From Candidatus Gastranaerophilales bacterium (lineage in GTDB: Bacteria; Cyanobacteriota; Vampirovibrionia; Gastranaerophilales; Gastranaerophilaceae), in assembly GCA_944323265.1 (NCBI GenBank), contig CALURX010000006.1:1-64000 (forward strand): a DNA stretch of 64,000 bases. The letters run 5' to 3'. The notes below the pieces were generated by a model that saw nothing but the letters and a program-made list of their open reading frames with translations, searched no databases and was not told the origin of the DNA. Positions 18,244 to 25,214 of this stretch are shown piece after piece. Both the position numbers and the translations under genes were made by a program. The number at the start of each line of letters is the position of its first letter. Position 1 is the first letter of the stretch.

Positions 18244-19941
18244 ATGAATTCTATTTATGAGAGCTACCTTAAGGAGCATAATTTTGAATCCAAATTGGAA
18301 CAATGGGCAAAGCTTTATAAGAATAAAAAAGTTATTCTCTACGGCTGCGGGCTGTTGTTCGATAAAATTGTAGAGCTCTATGATATAAAAAGTAAGTTAA
18401 ATGTTGCTGCGGTATGTGATGTTAAGTATGAGAAAAACAAACCGGATTCTTATTTGGGGTTTGATACAATAAGACCGTCAGAGCTAAACAGCACGGATTA
18501 TGATGTTTTGATTTTTACGGTGTTTGACCATCTTACCTGCCTGAATTATCTCAATACATTCGACTTTTTCCATGAAAATAAAGAATACAGATATATTAAT
18601 GAGTTATCATTCAAAAATAAAATACATGCACTTGCGATAAAAACACGGATTGCACTAAAGTATTTGAAATCTACAAAAAATCCTGTTAAAACTATCAAAT
18701 ACTTTTTTGCCTGCAATAATATCGAATACAACTCAAAATATAATTACATGCAGGTTTTAAAACGTTTGAGGAGCAAAGAAGGCAAGATAAAGGTTATATT
18801 TATTGTAGAAAGTAACCAGAAATGGGGCTGGCAGTCTGTTTATGATGAACTTAAAAAAGACGAAAGGTTTGAACTTCTTCTTGTCACTCTTCCTTTAACA
18901 ACCAGGTTTAAGGACAAAATATATCCGCAAAAAGAAGATATTGAATTTTTCTCCAAACGCAATATGCCTATAATTGATGGGTACGATTACAAAAGAGAAG
19001 TGTGTATCAATCTCAAAGAATTAGGCGCGGATGTAATTTTCTACACTCATCCGTGGTTTGTTGATGTGCACAAAATTCCGCCTTCCATAACATCAGAGTT
19101 TGCTCTGACTTGTGCTATATCTTACGGCTTCAATATGGTAGAGAGCAAGTGCTGGGGAACAACAACTCCAAGAAACTTCTGTTCGAATCTATGGACGATG
19201 TTTGCAGAAAGCAAATGGCACAAACCTTTTTATGAAAACGGAACAAATTTGAAAAACAAAGATATTCTCTATGTTACAGGGTATCCTAAAATGGATGCGT
19301 ACCTTGAGCCTGTGAATCCTGAAATTGAAAAACTCTGGAAGGATGATAAGCACGAAAAACCCAGGATAATATATGCGCCTCATCATTCAATAGAGCGTGA
19401 TGGCGGGTTTGGAATGTCTAATTTTGTTGAGCATGCAGGATTCTTTTTGGAGTTTGCAAAGAATCATCCTCAGTATGAATTTCTTATAAAGCCGCACCCG
19501 GTTTTGAAATCAAAATGCGAGGCAGTGGGCTTTATGACGCCTGATGAGTATGACGAATACATAGAAAAATGGCGTGAGCTTCCGAATGGCAACGCTTATA
19601 CGCTCGGAAATTATTATGATGTTTTCAAAACTTCGGATATTTTGGTTACGGACTGCTCGTCATTTCTGGGAGAATACTTTGTAAGCTCAAAACCAATAAT
19701 TCTCTTGGAGAGCAAAAGCAGAATGCCGTTTAATGATTTCGGTCTTGAGCTTAAGAAAGGAATGTATGTTCCTCAAAAAGTTGAAGAGATTGAAGGAATT
19801 TTGGAAAATATCTTTGTGAATAAAAATGATGTTCTGGAAGCCAGACGCAAAAAGATTATCAAAGACTACTTTTTCCTGCCGGAAGGCGGAAGCGGAAAGT
19901 ACATTGTCTCTTATCTGAAATCACAGTTGAGAATGGACTAA
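18244..19941 (+). CDS. CDP-glycerol:glycerophosphotransferase-like enzyme with N-terminal Rossmann-like module
   Basis: 565 residues. Residues 1-120 repeat the module of the two neighbours (KKVILYGCGLLFDKIVELY, VAAVCDVKY). The C-terminal part has GT-B features of the CDP-glycerol glycerophosphotransferase/TagB-TagF family: IIYAPHHSIERDGG near 378, FLIKPHP near 418, and TDCSSFLGEYFVSSKPIILLE near 471, the acidic nucleotide-binding region. It may transfer glycerol phosphate or a sugar alcohol phosphate to a surface polymer. GAGG lies 8 nt before the ATG. Ends 2 nt from the convergent gene. Confidence 0.8.
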   Translation: MNSIYESYLKEHNFESKLEQWAKLYKNKKVILYGCGLLFDKIVELYDIKSKLNVAAVCDVKYEKNKPDSYLGFDTIRPSELNSTDYDVLIFTVFDHLTCLNYLNTFDFFHENKEYRYINELSFKNKIHALAIKTRIALKYLKSTKNPVKTIKYFFACNNIEYNSKYNYMQVLKRLRSKEGKIKVIFIVESNQKWGWQSVYDELKKDERFELLLVTLPLTTRFKDKIYPQKEDIEFFSKRNMPIIDGYDYKREVCINLKELGADVIFYTHPWFVDVHKIPPSITSEFALTCAISYGFNMVESKCWGTTTPRNFCSNLWTMFAESKWHKPFYENGTNLKNKDILYVTGYPKMDAYLEPVNPEIEKLWKDDKHEKPRIIYAPHHSIERDGGFGMSNFVEHAGFFLEFAKNHPQYEFLIKPHPVLKSKCEAVGFMTPDEYDEYIEKWRELPNGNAYTLGNYYDVFKTSDILVTDCSSFLGEYFVSSKPIILLESKSRMPFNDFGLELKKGMYVPQKVEEIEGILENIFVNKNDVLEARRKKIIKDYFFLPEGGSGKYIVSYLKSQLRMD

Positions 19942-19943
19942 AT

Positions 19944-21131
19944 CTATAAATCTGCTGTTTTATCTCTTTTTTTCAGAACCTTTGCCTGATATTCAGGGTC
20001 ATACTGGAACTTGTATCCGTTTATAAAGCTCTTAACAACAGCCTTGGAAAAAGTTCCCCTTGCACTCCAGTACGAAGTGTGGGCAAATGGGAACAGACGT
20101 TTGCTCCAAACGCTTGAATCATCGTAGATTACACCGCTTGGATTCTCTATGGTCATTCCGATTCTGTCTTGAAGCTCGTTTACGGTTATATTCTTGCTTG
20201 AAGGAAATCCGAGCGGGTCTTCTTTGAAGTTTACCGTAATCCAGAAGATTCCGTTTTCATAAATATATTTGGCCATTAATTTGTTGCAGTAATTAAGTTC
20301 GTATTCAGGGTCTGCAATGTCTGAATAGAACAATACCAGAGGGCTTGCAAAATTAACTATTCCTCTTAATCTCCTATCAGGAGCGCAGGCAGTTTCTGTA
20401 ATCTCATCCATTTTGAGATAGCTTTCTTTCAGATGTTCTTTATCTTGATTGAAAATCACCTGACCGGAATTGGATATAGAGGCGATTCCTGCGTTTTCAT
20501 AAGAGATTGCTGAAAGGCAGGTCGGCTTTCTCGGATTTTCTCTTACAAAAGTAAGAAAATCTTCATCCATATTGAAAGCCTCAAACATTTTTTCAAGGTT
20601 TATGTATCTGAGCTTGTTGAATAAGTATTCGTAGGTAACAAAAGTTCCTGCTGAATAGCCGTACAGAATGACATCATTCCCTTCTTGGGTTTCCTTTTTA
20701 ACATAACCGTTAAGTTCGTCAAGAATCGGCAGTACATTGTGAGTTTTCTGAACCCAGATTGCATCGTGAAGATATTGCGCAATCAAGCTTCTTACAATAT
20801 AAGCTCCGGTTGAACTTATTGCCTTTGAAATATCAAGCTGGCTTCTTACAAAATCCAAATCGTTTTTGCTCTTGTCTCCCCAGAAAAAAATCACCGGTTC
20901 TTCCTGAACATTTAATCCGCCGTTTGCAGAATAATATTTCTTGATGGTGGAATTACTCACAAATTTTTTTCTGAGTACAGGGTGGAGTTTTTTCACTCCC
21001 TCTTCATACCAGCTCTTCATCTTCTCATCATTGTTGTTAGAGCCGTTAATATAAATAAAGCTTACGTTATTTGATGCAAATGCCGTGTTGAACAATAACA
21101 GGCACGTCAGAACTAATAAAAACTTTCTCAT
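19944..21131 (-). CDS. Secreted alpha/beta-hydrolase-like protein
   Basis: 395 residues with a clear signal peptide (basic MRKF, hydrophobic LLVLTCLLLFNTAF, cleavage near AFAS at 20). A nucleophile-elbow motif GYSAG follows a beta strand (VILYGYSAG, near residue 160), as in lipases and esterases; YINGSN near residue 28 could form the oxyanion strand. The acid and His of a triad cannot be assigned with confidence. Family unknown to me. A -10 box ends 7 nt before the ATG. Confidence 0.6.
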   Translation of the reverse strand: MRKFLLVLTCLLLFNTAFASNNVSFIYINGSNNNDEKMKSWYEEGVKKLHPVLRKKFVSNSTIKKYYSANGGLNVQEEPVIFFWGDKSKNDLDFVRSQLDISKAISSTGAYIVRSLIAQYLHDAIWVQKTHNVLPILDELNGYVKKETQEGNDVILYGYSAGTFVTYEYLFNKLRYINLEKMFEAFNMDEDFLTFVRENPRKPTCLSAISYENAGIASISNSGQVIFNQDKEHLKESYLKMDEITETACAPDRRLRGIVNFASPLVLFYSDIADPEYELNYCNKLMAKYIYENGIFWITVNFKEDPLGFPSSKNITVNELQDRIGMTIENPSGVIYDDSSVWSKRLFPFAHTSYWSARGTFSKAVVKSFINGYKFQYDPEYQAKVLKKRDKTADL

Positions 21132-21138
21132 AATAGTT

Positions 21139-21147
21139 AGTTTAGCA
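21139..21147 (-). promoter_or_regulatory. Extended -10 box 7 nt before hydrolase-like gene
   Basis: On the minus strand TGC plus TAAACT (21139-21144) ends 7 nt before the ATG at 21131 with no SD. Confidence 0.4.
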
Positions 21148-21185
21148 TTTATATGTTAATCATTCAAGTTCAGTCAAAATCGGAT

Positions 21186-21815
21186 TCAGGAATATACAAA
21201 CTCTTCACTTCCATCTTCGTTAAGAATTAGTGCACACAAATGTGCATTAGGGTATTTTCCGCATCCAAGGTCAATACAGATTTTATCGTCATCAATATAT
21301 GGCTCATCAAATTCTGTGTGACCGAATATTATTTTCTGCGGCAGATTGTGTTTAGAATAAATAAACTTGCCTCTTATATAGACCAAATCGGTTTCGTCCT
21401 GGTCTTCCAGAGGATAATCAGGATTAATTCCTGCATGAACAAAAAGATACTTGTCTGTAAGGTAGTAAAACTTTAGGCTCCTGAAAAAATCGCCATGGAT
21501 TCTAAAAATATTATTAAAACTTCCATAACTCCTGATTGTGGCAGGCCCGCCGTAGTTATCAAACAGGTATCTGTAGTAATCGTCAGAAGGCGAGTGCAAA
21601 AGCGCATATTCATGTGAGCCTATCAGATAAATACATTTATTAGTTTCGCCCTGCTTTATTATTCGGTCTACAACGCCCCTGGAATCTGGCCCGCGGTCAA
21701 TATAGTCTCCCATGAATACAAAAACATCATCAGCACGTGTTTCTATTTGAGATAACACGCTTTCAAGTTTTTTTAACTCTCCGTGAATGTCTGTTATTGC
21801 AATATATCTCGGCAT
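21186..21815 (-). CDS. PPP-family serine/threonine-type phosphatase
   Basis: 209 residues, the size of bacterial PrpA/ApaH-like phosphatases. Metal-site motifs in order: TDIHGE at residue 7 (GDxHG), GDYIDRGPDSRG near 36 (GDxxDRG), GSHEY near 67 where GNHE is expected, FVHAGI near 125 and FGHTEF near 165. The Asn of GNHE, a metal ligand in characterised members, is Ser here, so activity may be altered. Substrate unknown. Confidence 0.85.
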   Translation of the reverse strand: MPRYIAITDIHGELKKLESVLSQIETRADDVFVFMGDYIDRGPDSRGVVDRIIKQGETNKCIYLIGSHEYALLHSPSDDYYRYLFDNYGGPATIRSYGSFNNIFRIHGDFFRSLKFYYLTDKYLFVHAGINPDYPLEDQDETDLVYIRGKFIYSKHNLPQKIIFGHTEFDEPYIDDDKICIDLGCGKYPNAHLCALILNEDGSEEFVYS

Positions 21816-21821
21816 GATTTT

Positions 21822-21830
21822 ATTATATCA
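21822..21830 (-). promoter_or_regulatory. Extended -10 box 6 nt before phosphatase gene
   Basis: On the minus strand TGA plus a perfect TATAAT (21822-21827) ends 6 nt before the ATG at 21815; no SD. Confidence 0.55.
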
Positions 21831-21897
21831 CAGCTTTTTTTTGCCAGATATTAAAATTCAATCATCTACCCTTTTTAGAAATGCCTCAACAAGTAAC

Positions 21898-21927
21898 TTG
21901 CTAATATGACTAAATAAATGCTATAAT
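21898..21927 (+). promoter_or_regulatory. Promoter of small secreted-protein gene
   Basis: TTGCTA (21898-21903), 18-nt spacer and a perfect TATAAT (21922-21927). The leader that follows contains AAGGG before the ATG at 21949, an SD-led gene for contrast with the leaderless ones. Confidence 0.5.
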
Positions 21928-21948
21928 TGTCAAAAAGGGATGATATTT

Positions 21949-22371
21949 ATGAAAAAGTTTTTAGTATTAATAGCCTTACTTGCACCTCTCGGGGTAATCG
22001 CAGATGACGTTGACGGAATAACAGAACCTCAATGGAAAGACTTTGTACCTCCGGCATTTGTTGATGTAGAAGAACCCAAAGGGCTCGGCAAACTTAATGA
22101 AACCGCATCTTACTGGTACAAAAGAAGAGTTGAGTTTGATGAAGCAATCGAAAAATGCCGTGTAATTGAATCTCCGGATGACAAATTTACCTGTTATCAG
22201 GATGTAAAAGTTAAGCAGTACCAAAAAAACAGCGACTACAATGCTCGTATAGAAGCACAAGAGCAAGCCAGAATGGGCCCGCAGGAAATGTACGACAGGA
22301 CAGACACCATGCTTCCGATAGGCGGCTACTTAAATACTTTTACACGTTTTCAGCCAAACGAACTGCGTTAG
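21949..22371 (+). CDS. Small secreted protein of unknown function
   Basis: 140 residues from the ATG at 21949; another ATG 9 nt upstream overlaps the AAGGG SD and is less likely. A signal peptide is evident (MKKFLVLIALLAPLGVIAD). The mature part is polar, with two Cys (EKCRVIESPDDKFTCYQDVK), possibly a disulfide, and a helical charged segment. No family recognised. The 3' end overlaps convergent rdgB by 4 nt. Confidence 0.65.
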   Translation: MKKFLVLIALLAPLGVIADDVDGITEPQWKDFVPPAFVDVEEPKGLGKLNETASYWYKRRVEFDEAIEKCRVIESPDDKFTCYQDVKVKQYQKNSDYNARIEAQEQARMGPQEMYDRTDTMLPIGGYLNTFTRFQPNELR

Positions 22372-22946
22372 GCTGAATATCTTAAATCAATAAGGTATCC
22401 TAATACGGCTCTTAAGGCGTTTGCGCGGTGAGAAATCTGGTTTTTCTCATCTTCGCTTAATTCTGCCATGGTTTTATCTCTGCCCTCAACAAGGAATATC
22501 GGGTCATATCCAAAACCGTTCGTTCCGCGCGCTTTGTCCGTAATCGTTCCCTTGCAGAGACCTGTGTATGAAAAGTCTACCTCGCCTTTCGGGTTAATCA
22601 ATGTCATGCAGCAAGAAAAATGCGCTTTTCTGTCAGAAATACCTTCCATTTCTTTCAATACCTTATCGATACGTTTCTGCGGGGTTTCTGCGTATCTTGC
22701 CGAATGAATGCCCGGCTTTCCTCCAAGTGCGTCTATACAAAGCCCGGAATCGTCCGCAAGCGACCAGGTTTGTGATAACTCCCAGGCTGCCTTTGCTTTC
22801 TTTAGTGAATTTTCTTCAAACGTCTCGCCGTCCTCTATCGGGTCAAAGCCCTTGGGCGGAAGAACAAACTCCAAACCGCTTCCTTTTACAATGTCGTTAA
22901 TCTCTTTTACCTTGTGTTCGTTTGATGATGCCAAAACAATTTTCAT
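22368..22946 (-). CDS. rdgB: XTP/dITP diphosphatase (Ham1/RdgB)
   Basis: 192 residues. It hydrolyses deaminated purine nucleotides (dITP, XTP) to monophosphates, cleaning the nucleotide pool. Family motifs: ASSNEHKVKEI at the start, EDGETFEENSLKKAKAA near 40, and ADDSGLCIDALGGKPGIHSARYA near 67, plus GTNGFGYDPIF near 145. A strong SD (GGGAGGA) precedes the ATG. The glycosyltransferase gene lies upstream on the same strand. Confidence 0.95.
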   Translation of the reverse strand: MKIVLASSNEHKVKEINDIVKGSGLEFVLPPKGFDPIEDGETFEENSLKKAKAAWELSQTWSLADDSGLCIDALGGKPGIHSARYAETPQKRIDKVLKEMEGISDRKAHFSCCMTLINPKGEVDFSYTGLCKGTITDKARGTNGFGYDPIFLVEGRDKTMAELSEDEKNQISHRANALRAVLGYLIDLRYSA

Positions 22947-22970
22947 ACTTTCCTCCCACTTTTTGCCGGG

Positions 22971-23762
22971 TTAACGGCATTTATTATAATAATTTAACTC
23001 TTTTTCCAGATCTAACACTCTACACTTTTTGTTGAATAAAGCCATTGGAAACCCCATTTTTGCAAGTCTGTATTTCAAACTCACAAGCAGGACTTCCAGT
23101 CCGTATTTGCAAGAGCGCGAAAAATTAATCGACGAAGCCTCTGCAAAATACTTGGTGGGGCAAGAAATTTCGCCTATCTTGAATCCGTTGTACAGAATCA
23201 AGGCTAACATTTGGTTGTCAAATATAAAATCATCACTGCAGTCTTCAAGCGGAAGCGTTTCCAGAATTTTCCTCGTAAACCCTCGAAAACCGGTATGATA
23301 CTCTGATAATTTCTCTCCTATGACGATATTTTCAAACTCTGTTAAAAACCTGTTTGAAATATATTTATACAAAGGCATGCCGCCTTTTAGCGCTGAATTA
23401 CCGAGCATGCGGGACGCAATAACGGCATCATATTCCTCAAACGCCATCATAGAGGCTATTGCAGGAATCAGTTTGGGGGTATATTGATAATCCGGATGAA
23501 GCATTATAACAATATCCGCTCCGGCTTTCAGCGCGGCCCTGTAGCAGGACTTCTGGTTCCCGCCGTAACCCTTGTTCTTTTCGTGAACAATTGTTGTTAT
23601 ATTGAGCCTTTTGGCAATCTCTTTTGTCTCATCAGAAGAGAAATCGTCGACAAGAATAATCTCATCGACGAAATTTTGATAAATCTCATTGTATGTTTTC
23701 TCTAAAGTTTTTTCTGCATTGTAAGCGGGCATTATTACTGCGACTTTTTTGCTGTTAATCAT
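22971..23762 (-). CDS. Family 2 glycosyltransferase, dolichyl/polyprenyl-phosphate type
   Basis: 263 residues. GT-A fold start VAVIMPAYNAEKTLEKT, then EIILVDDFSSDET, EKNKGYGGNQKSCYRAAL and IVIMLHPDYQYTP (DxD-like region), typical of polyprenyl-phosphate-sugar synthases. Later HTGFRGFTRKILETLP and FDNQMLALILYNGFKIGEI match the same group. No C-terminal membrane helices. It probably loads a sugar onto a lipid carrier for envelope glycans. No clear SD. Confidence 0.85.
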   Translation of the reverse strand: MINSKKVAVIMPAYNAEKTLEKTYNEIYQNFVDEIILVDDFSSDETKEIAKRLNITTIVHEKNKGYGGNQKSCYRAALKAGADIVIMLHPDYQYTPKLIPAIASMMAFEEYDAVIASRMLGNSALKGGMPLYKYISNRFLTEFENIVIGEKLSEYHTGFRGFTRKILETLPLEDCSDDFIFDNQMLALILYNGFKIGEISCPTKYFAEASSINFSRSCKYGLEVLLVSLKYRLAKMGFPMALFNKKCRVLDLEKELNYYNKCR

Positions 23763-23851
23763 ACTTCAATCTGTTTCACTTTCCAATTTATCTAAAACCC
23801 TTATACAGCTGCATATTAGTCGGTGCACCCTCTTTTTTTCTGCAAAATTCC

Positions 23852-24214
23852 TTAGCTTTCCAAAGCCGTTTCTTGAGATTCGGCGGCATCTGTGTTTCTG
23901 ATGCTTGCCTTGTCAGAAGATAATGCCTTGTCTTTGAACTTCTTAACCTGCCTGTCAAGCTTGTCTGCCAACAAATCAATGCTTGCATACATAGATTCTG
24001 CAGATTCTTCGCAGTGAACAGCGCCGGTGTTCATTTTGCAGGATACTTCTGCCACGTGTTTGCCGGTTGCTGCAGGGTTTTTGATTACCGATAGAATAAC
24101 ATCAATACCGACTATTTGGTCGTAATGATTTGCTACCCTGCCGATTTTTTCTTTTACATAAGCTTTGATAGCGTCTGTAATCTCAATGTTCTTACCGTTT
24201 ACGTGTATATGCAT
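23852..24214 (-). CDS. hpf: Ribosome hibernation-promoting factor, short form
   Basis: 120 residues. Residues 1-95 match the HPF/RaiA domain that sits at the decoding centre of idle ribosomes: MHIHVNGKNIEITDAIKAYV at the start, then a conserved basic helix (LLADKLDRQVKKFKDK). The C-terminal 25 residues are polar and do not resemble the dimerising domain of long HPF, so this is a short form. A perfect AGGAGGTG SD lies just before the ATG. Confidence 0.93.
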   Translation of the reverse strand: MHIHVNGKNIEITDAIKAYVKEKIGRVANHYDQIVGIDVILSVIKNPAATGKHVAEVSCKMNTGAVHCEESAESMYASIDLLADKLDRQVKKFKDKALSSDKASIRNTDAAESQETALES

Positions 24215-24277
24215 TTACACCTCCTAATGTTACCCTTCTATTGTACAACATTTTTTCCCTTTTTTAAAGGGGGGGGA

Positions 24278-24533
24278 GGGTAAATATATTTTGAGCCGGT
24301 TGGTGGAAACTACAAGTCTGAATGTCTCCCTCCCTTTTGAGGGAGGGAGTAAGGGTGGGTGCTAGTATAGTAAGAGCTACAGGTCTGGCGTCCTACGGAG
24401 GGAGTGGGTAAATATATTTTGAGCCGGTTGGTGGAAACTACAAGTCTGAATGTCTCCCTCCCTTTTGAGGGAGGGAGTAAGGGTGGGTGCTAGTATAGTA
24501 AGAACTACAGTTCTGGCGTCCTACGAAGGGAGG
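24278..24533. repeat. Two tandem copies of a 128-bp intergenic repeat
   Basis: Copies at 24278-24405 and 24406-24533 differ at only a few positions near their ends. Each begins GGGTAAATATATTTTGAGCC, contains a CTCCCTC/GAGGGAG hairpin, then GGGTGGGTGCT, and ends near GGCGTCCTACG. The hairpin plus GGGTGGGTGCT module also occurs singly at 12815-12847 and 35481-35517. No coding capacity. The rest of the 464-bp gap (24215-24678) holds G-rich sequence before the repeat and a terminator hairpin after it. Confidence 0.9.
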
Positions 24534-24613
24534 GTGGTCTTTGTGTGAGCTTTCACTTATTTTTCCTCTCACAAGATTGAAGTTTCTACTCTAACCTATA
24601 GCGTAATAAAGCC

Positions 24614-24658
24614 AAAAAGTTGAGAAGAAATCAATTTATAATTTCCCCTCAACTTTTT
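24614..24658 (-). terminator. Hairpin after Cys-rich small protein gene
   Basis: An exact 11-bp inverted repeat AAAAAGTTGAG (24614-24624) and CTCAACTTTTT (24648-24658) with a 23-nt loop, 20 nt downstream of the minus-strand stop. The terminal T-run on either strand fits a bidirectional terminator, though the loop is long. Confidence 0.55.
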
Positions 24659-24678
24659 ACTGCATAAAATTTCTAAAC

Positions 24679-24894
24679 TTATTCTAAAATCTGTGGTAAC
24701 TCCACATTAGGAGTGCCGATTGTTCTTACAAGCTCTAAAACAGCAGCCTTCATCTGGCATTTTTGTGCTGTTGCACTAAAAAAATCACTATAAAAGCAGC
24801 CTTCACACACACATCCGCGTTTATAACACTCTAATGCCGTAGGCGTCCATCTCTTTACGGCAATAGCTCTTCCCATATCACGACTCTTAAACAC
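24679..24894 (-). CDS. Cys-rich 71-residue protein of unknown function
   Basis: Starts at a GTG with GGAGG 5 nt upstream; a later ATG (residue 7) lacks an SD. Five cysteines at residues 23, 28, 30, 33 and 46 (ECYKRGCVCEGCFY, QKCQMK) suggest a metal- or cluster-binding knuckle. The C-terminal half (AAVLELVRTIGTP) looks like a helix-turn pair. I do not recognise a named family. It has its own promoter, an 85-nt leader with a perfect palindrome and a downstream hairpin, so it is an independently regulated unit. Confidence 0.65.
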   Translation of the reverse strand: MFKSRDMGRAIAVKRWTPTALECYKRGCVCEGCFYSDFFSATAQKCQMKAAVLELVRTIGTPNVELPQILE

Positions 24895-24928
24895 TTATTC
24901 CTCCAAATTTTATTTTCTGTTTACTATT

Positions 24929-24948
24929 GATAATACGTTAGTATTATC
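24929..24948 (-). promoter_or_regulatory. Perfect palindrome in the leader of the Cys-rich gene
   Basis: GATAATAC-GTTA-GTATTATC: 8-bp arms exact, 4-nt centre, about 30 nt downstream of the predicted transcription start and 35 nt before the GTG. It could be an operator for a dimeric regulator or an RNA hairpin. Confidence 0.45.
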
Positions 24949-24985
24949 TCCTCTTCCCCAGTAGAAATTTTCTAACTATATTCTT

Positions 24986-25013
24986 ATTATATGGCTTAAG
25001 CGAGCTTTTACAA
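24986..25013 (-). promoter_or_regulatory. Sigma70-type promoter of the Cys-rich gene
   Basis: On the minus strand TTGTAA (25008-25013), a 16-nt spacer and TATAAT (24986-24991). Confidence 0.6.
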
Positions 25014-25048
25014 CCCATAAAATCTAAATTGTAACGTTTTTGTAATAA

Positions 25049-25165
25049 AAGAAAATCGCCCAAGTTTATTGACCTTGCCTATTTCGGCGCATGCTTTTCC
25101 CCGATAATCACATGGTTACAGGGATTTTTTTGGGGCGAAAACCATGCCACCGGCATGTTTTCATG
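25049..25165. other. Structured intergenic segment, possible small RNA
   Basis: Between murF and the promoter of the Cys-rich gene. An 11-bp hairpin with one bulge (GAAAAC/GTTTTC plus ATGCC/GGCAT, 25137-25162) sits beside a TTTTCCCC...GGGGCGAAAA pair (about 25094-25141) and short complementary pieces. It lacks a coding frame. Strand and function are undetermined; no known riboswitch core was recognised. Nothing else is visible in the 320-bp gap apart from the promoter and palindrome listed. Confidence 0.35.
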
Positions 25166-25214
25166 GAATTTTATGAGGTAAAGTTTTGTAAAGAAGTTGG
25201 CATGTCCCACAAAA

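Noticed and set aside
23788-23988. Frame overlapping the hpf 3' end as a frameshifted C-terminal domain of long HPF
   Set aside because: Its product (Lys/Arg/Gln-rich) does not resemble the conserved long-HPF dimerisation domain, so hpf is taken as the short form.
24278-24533. CRISPR array or prophage attachment repeat
   Set aside because: Only two directly abutting 128-bp copies without spacers, no cas genes, integrase or tRNA nearby.
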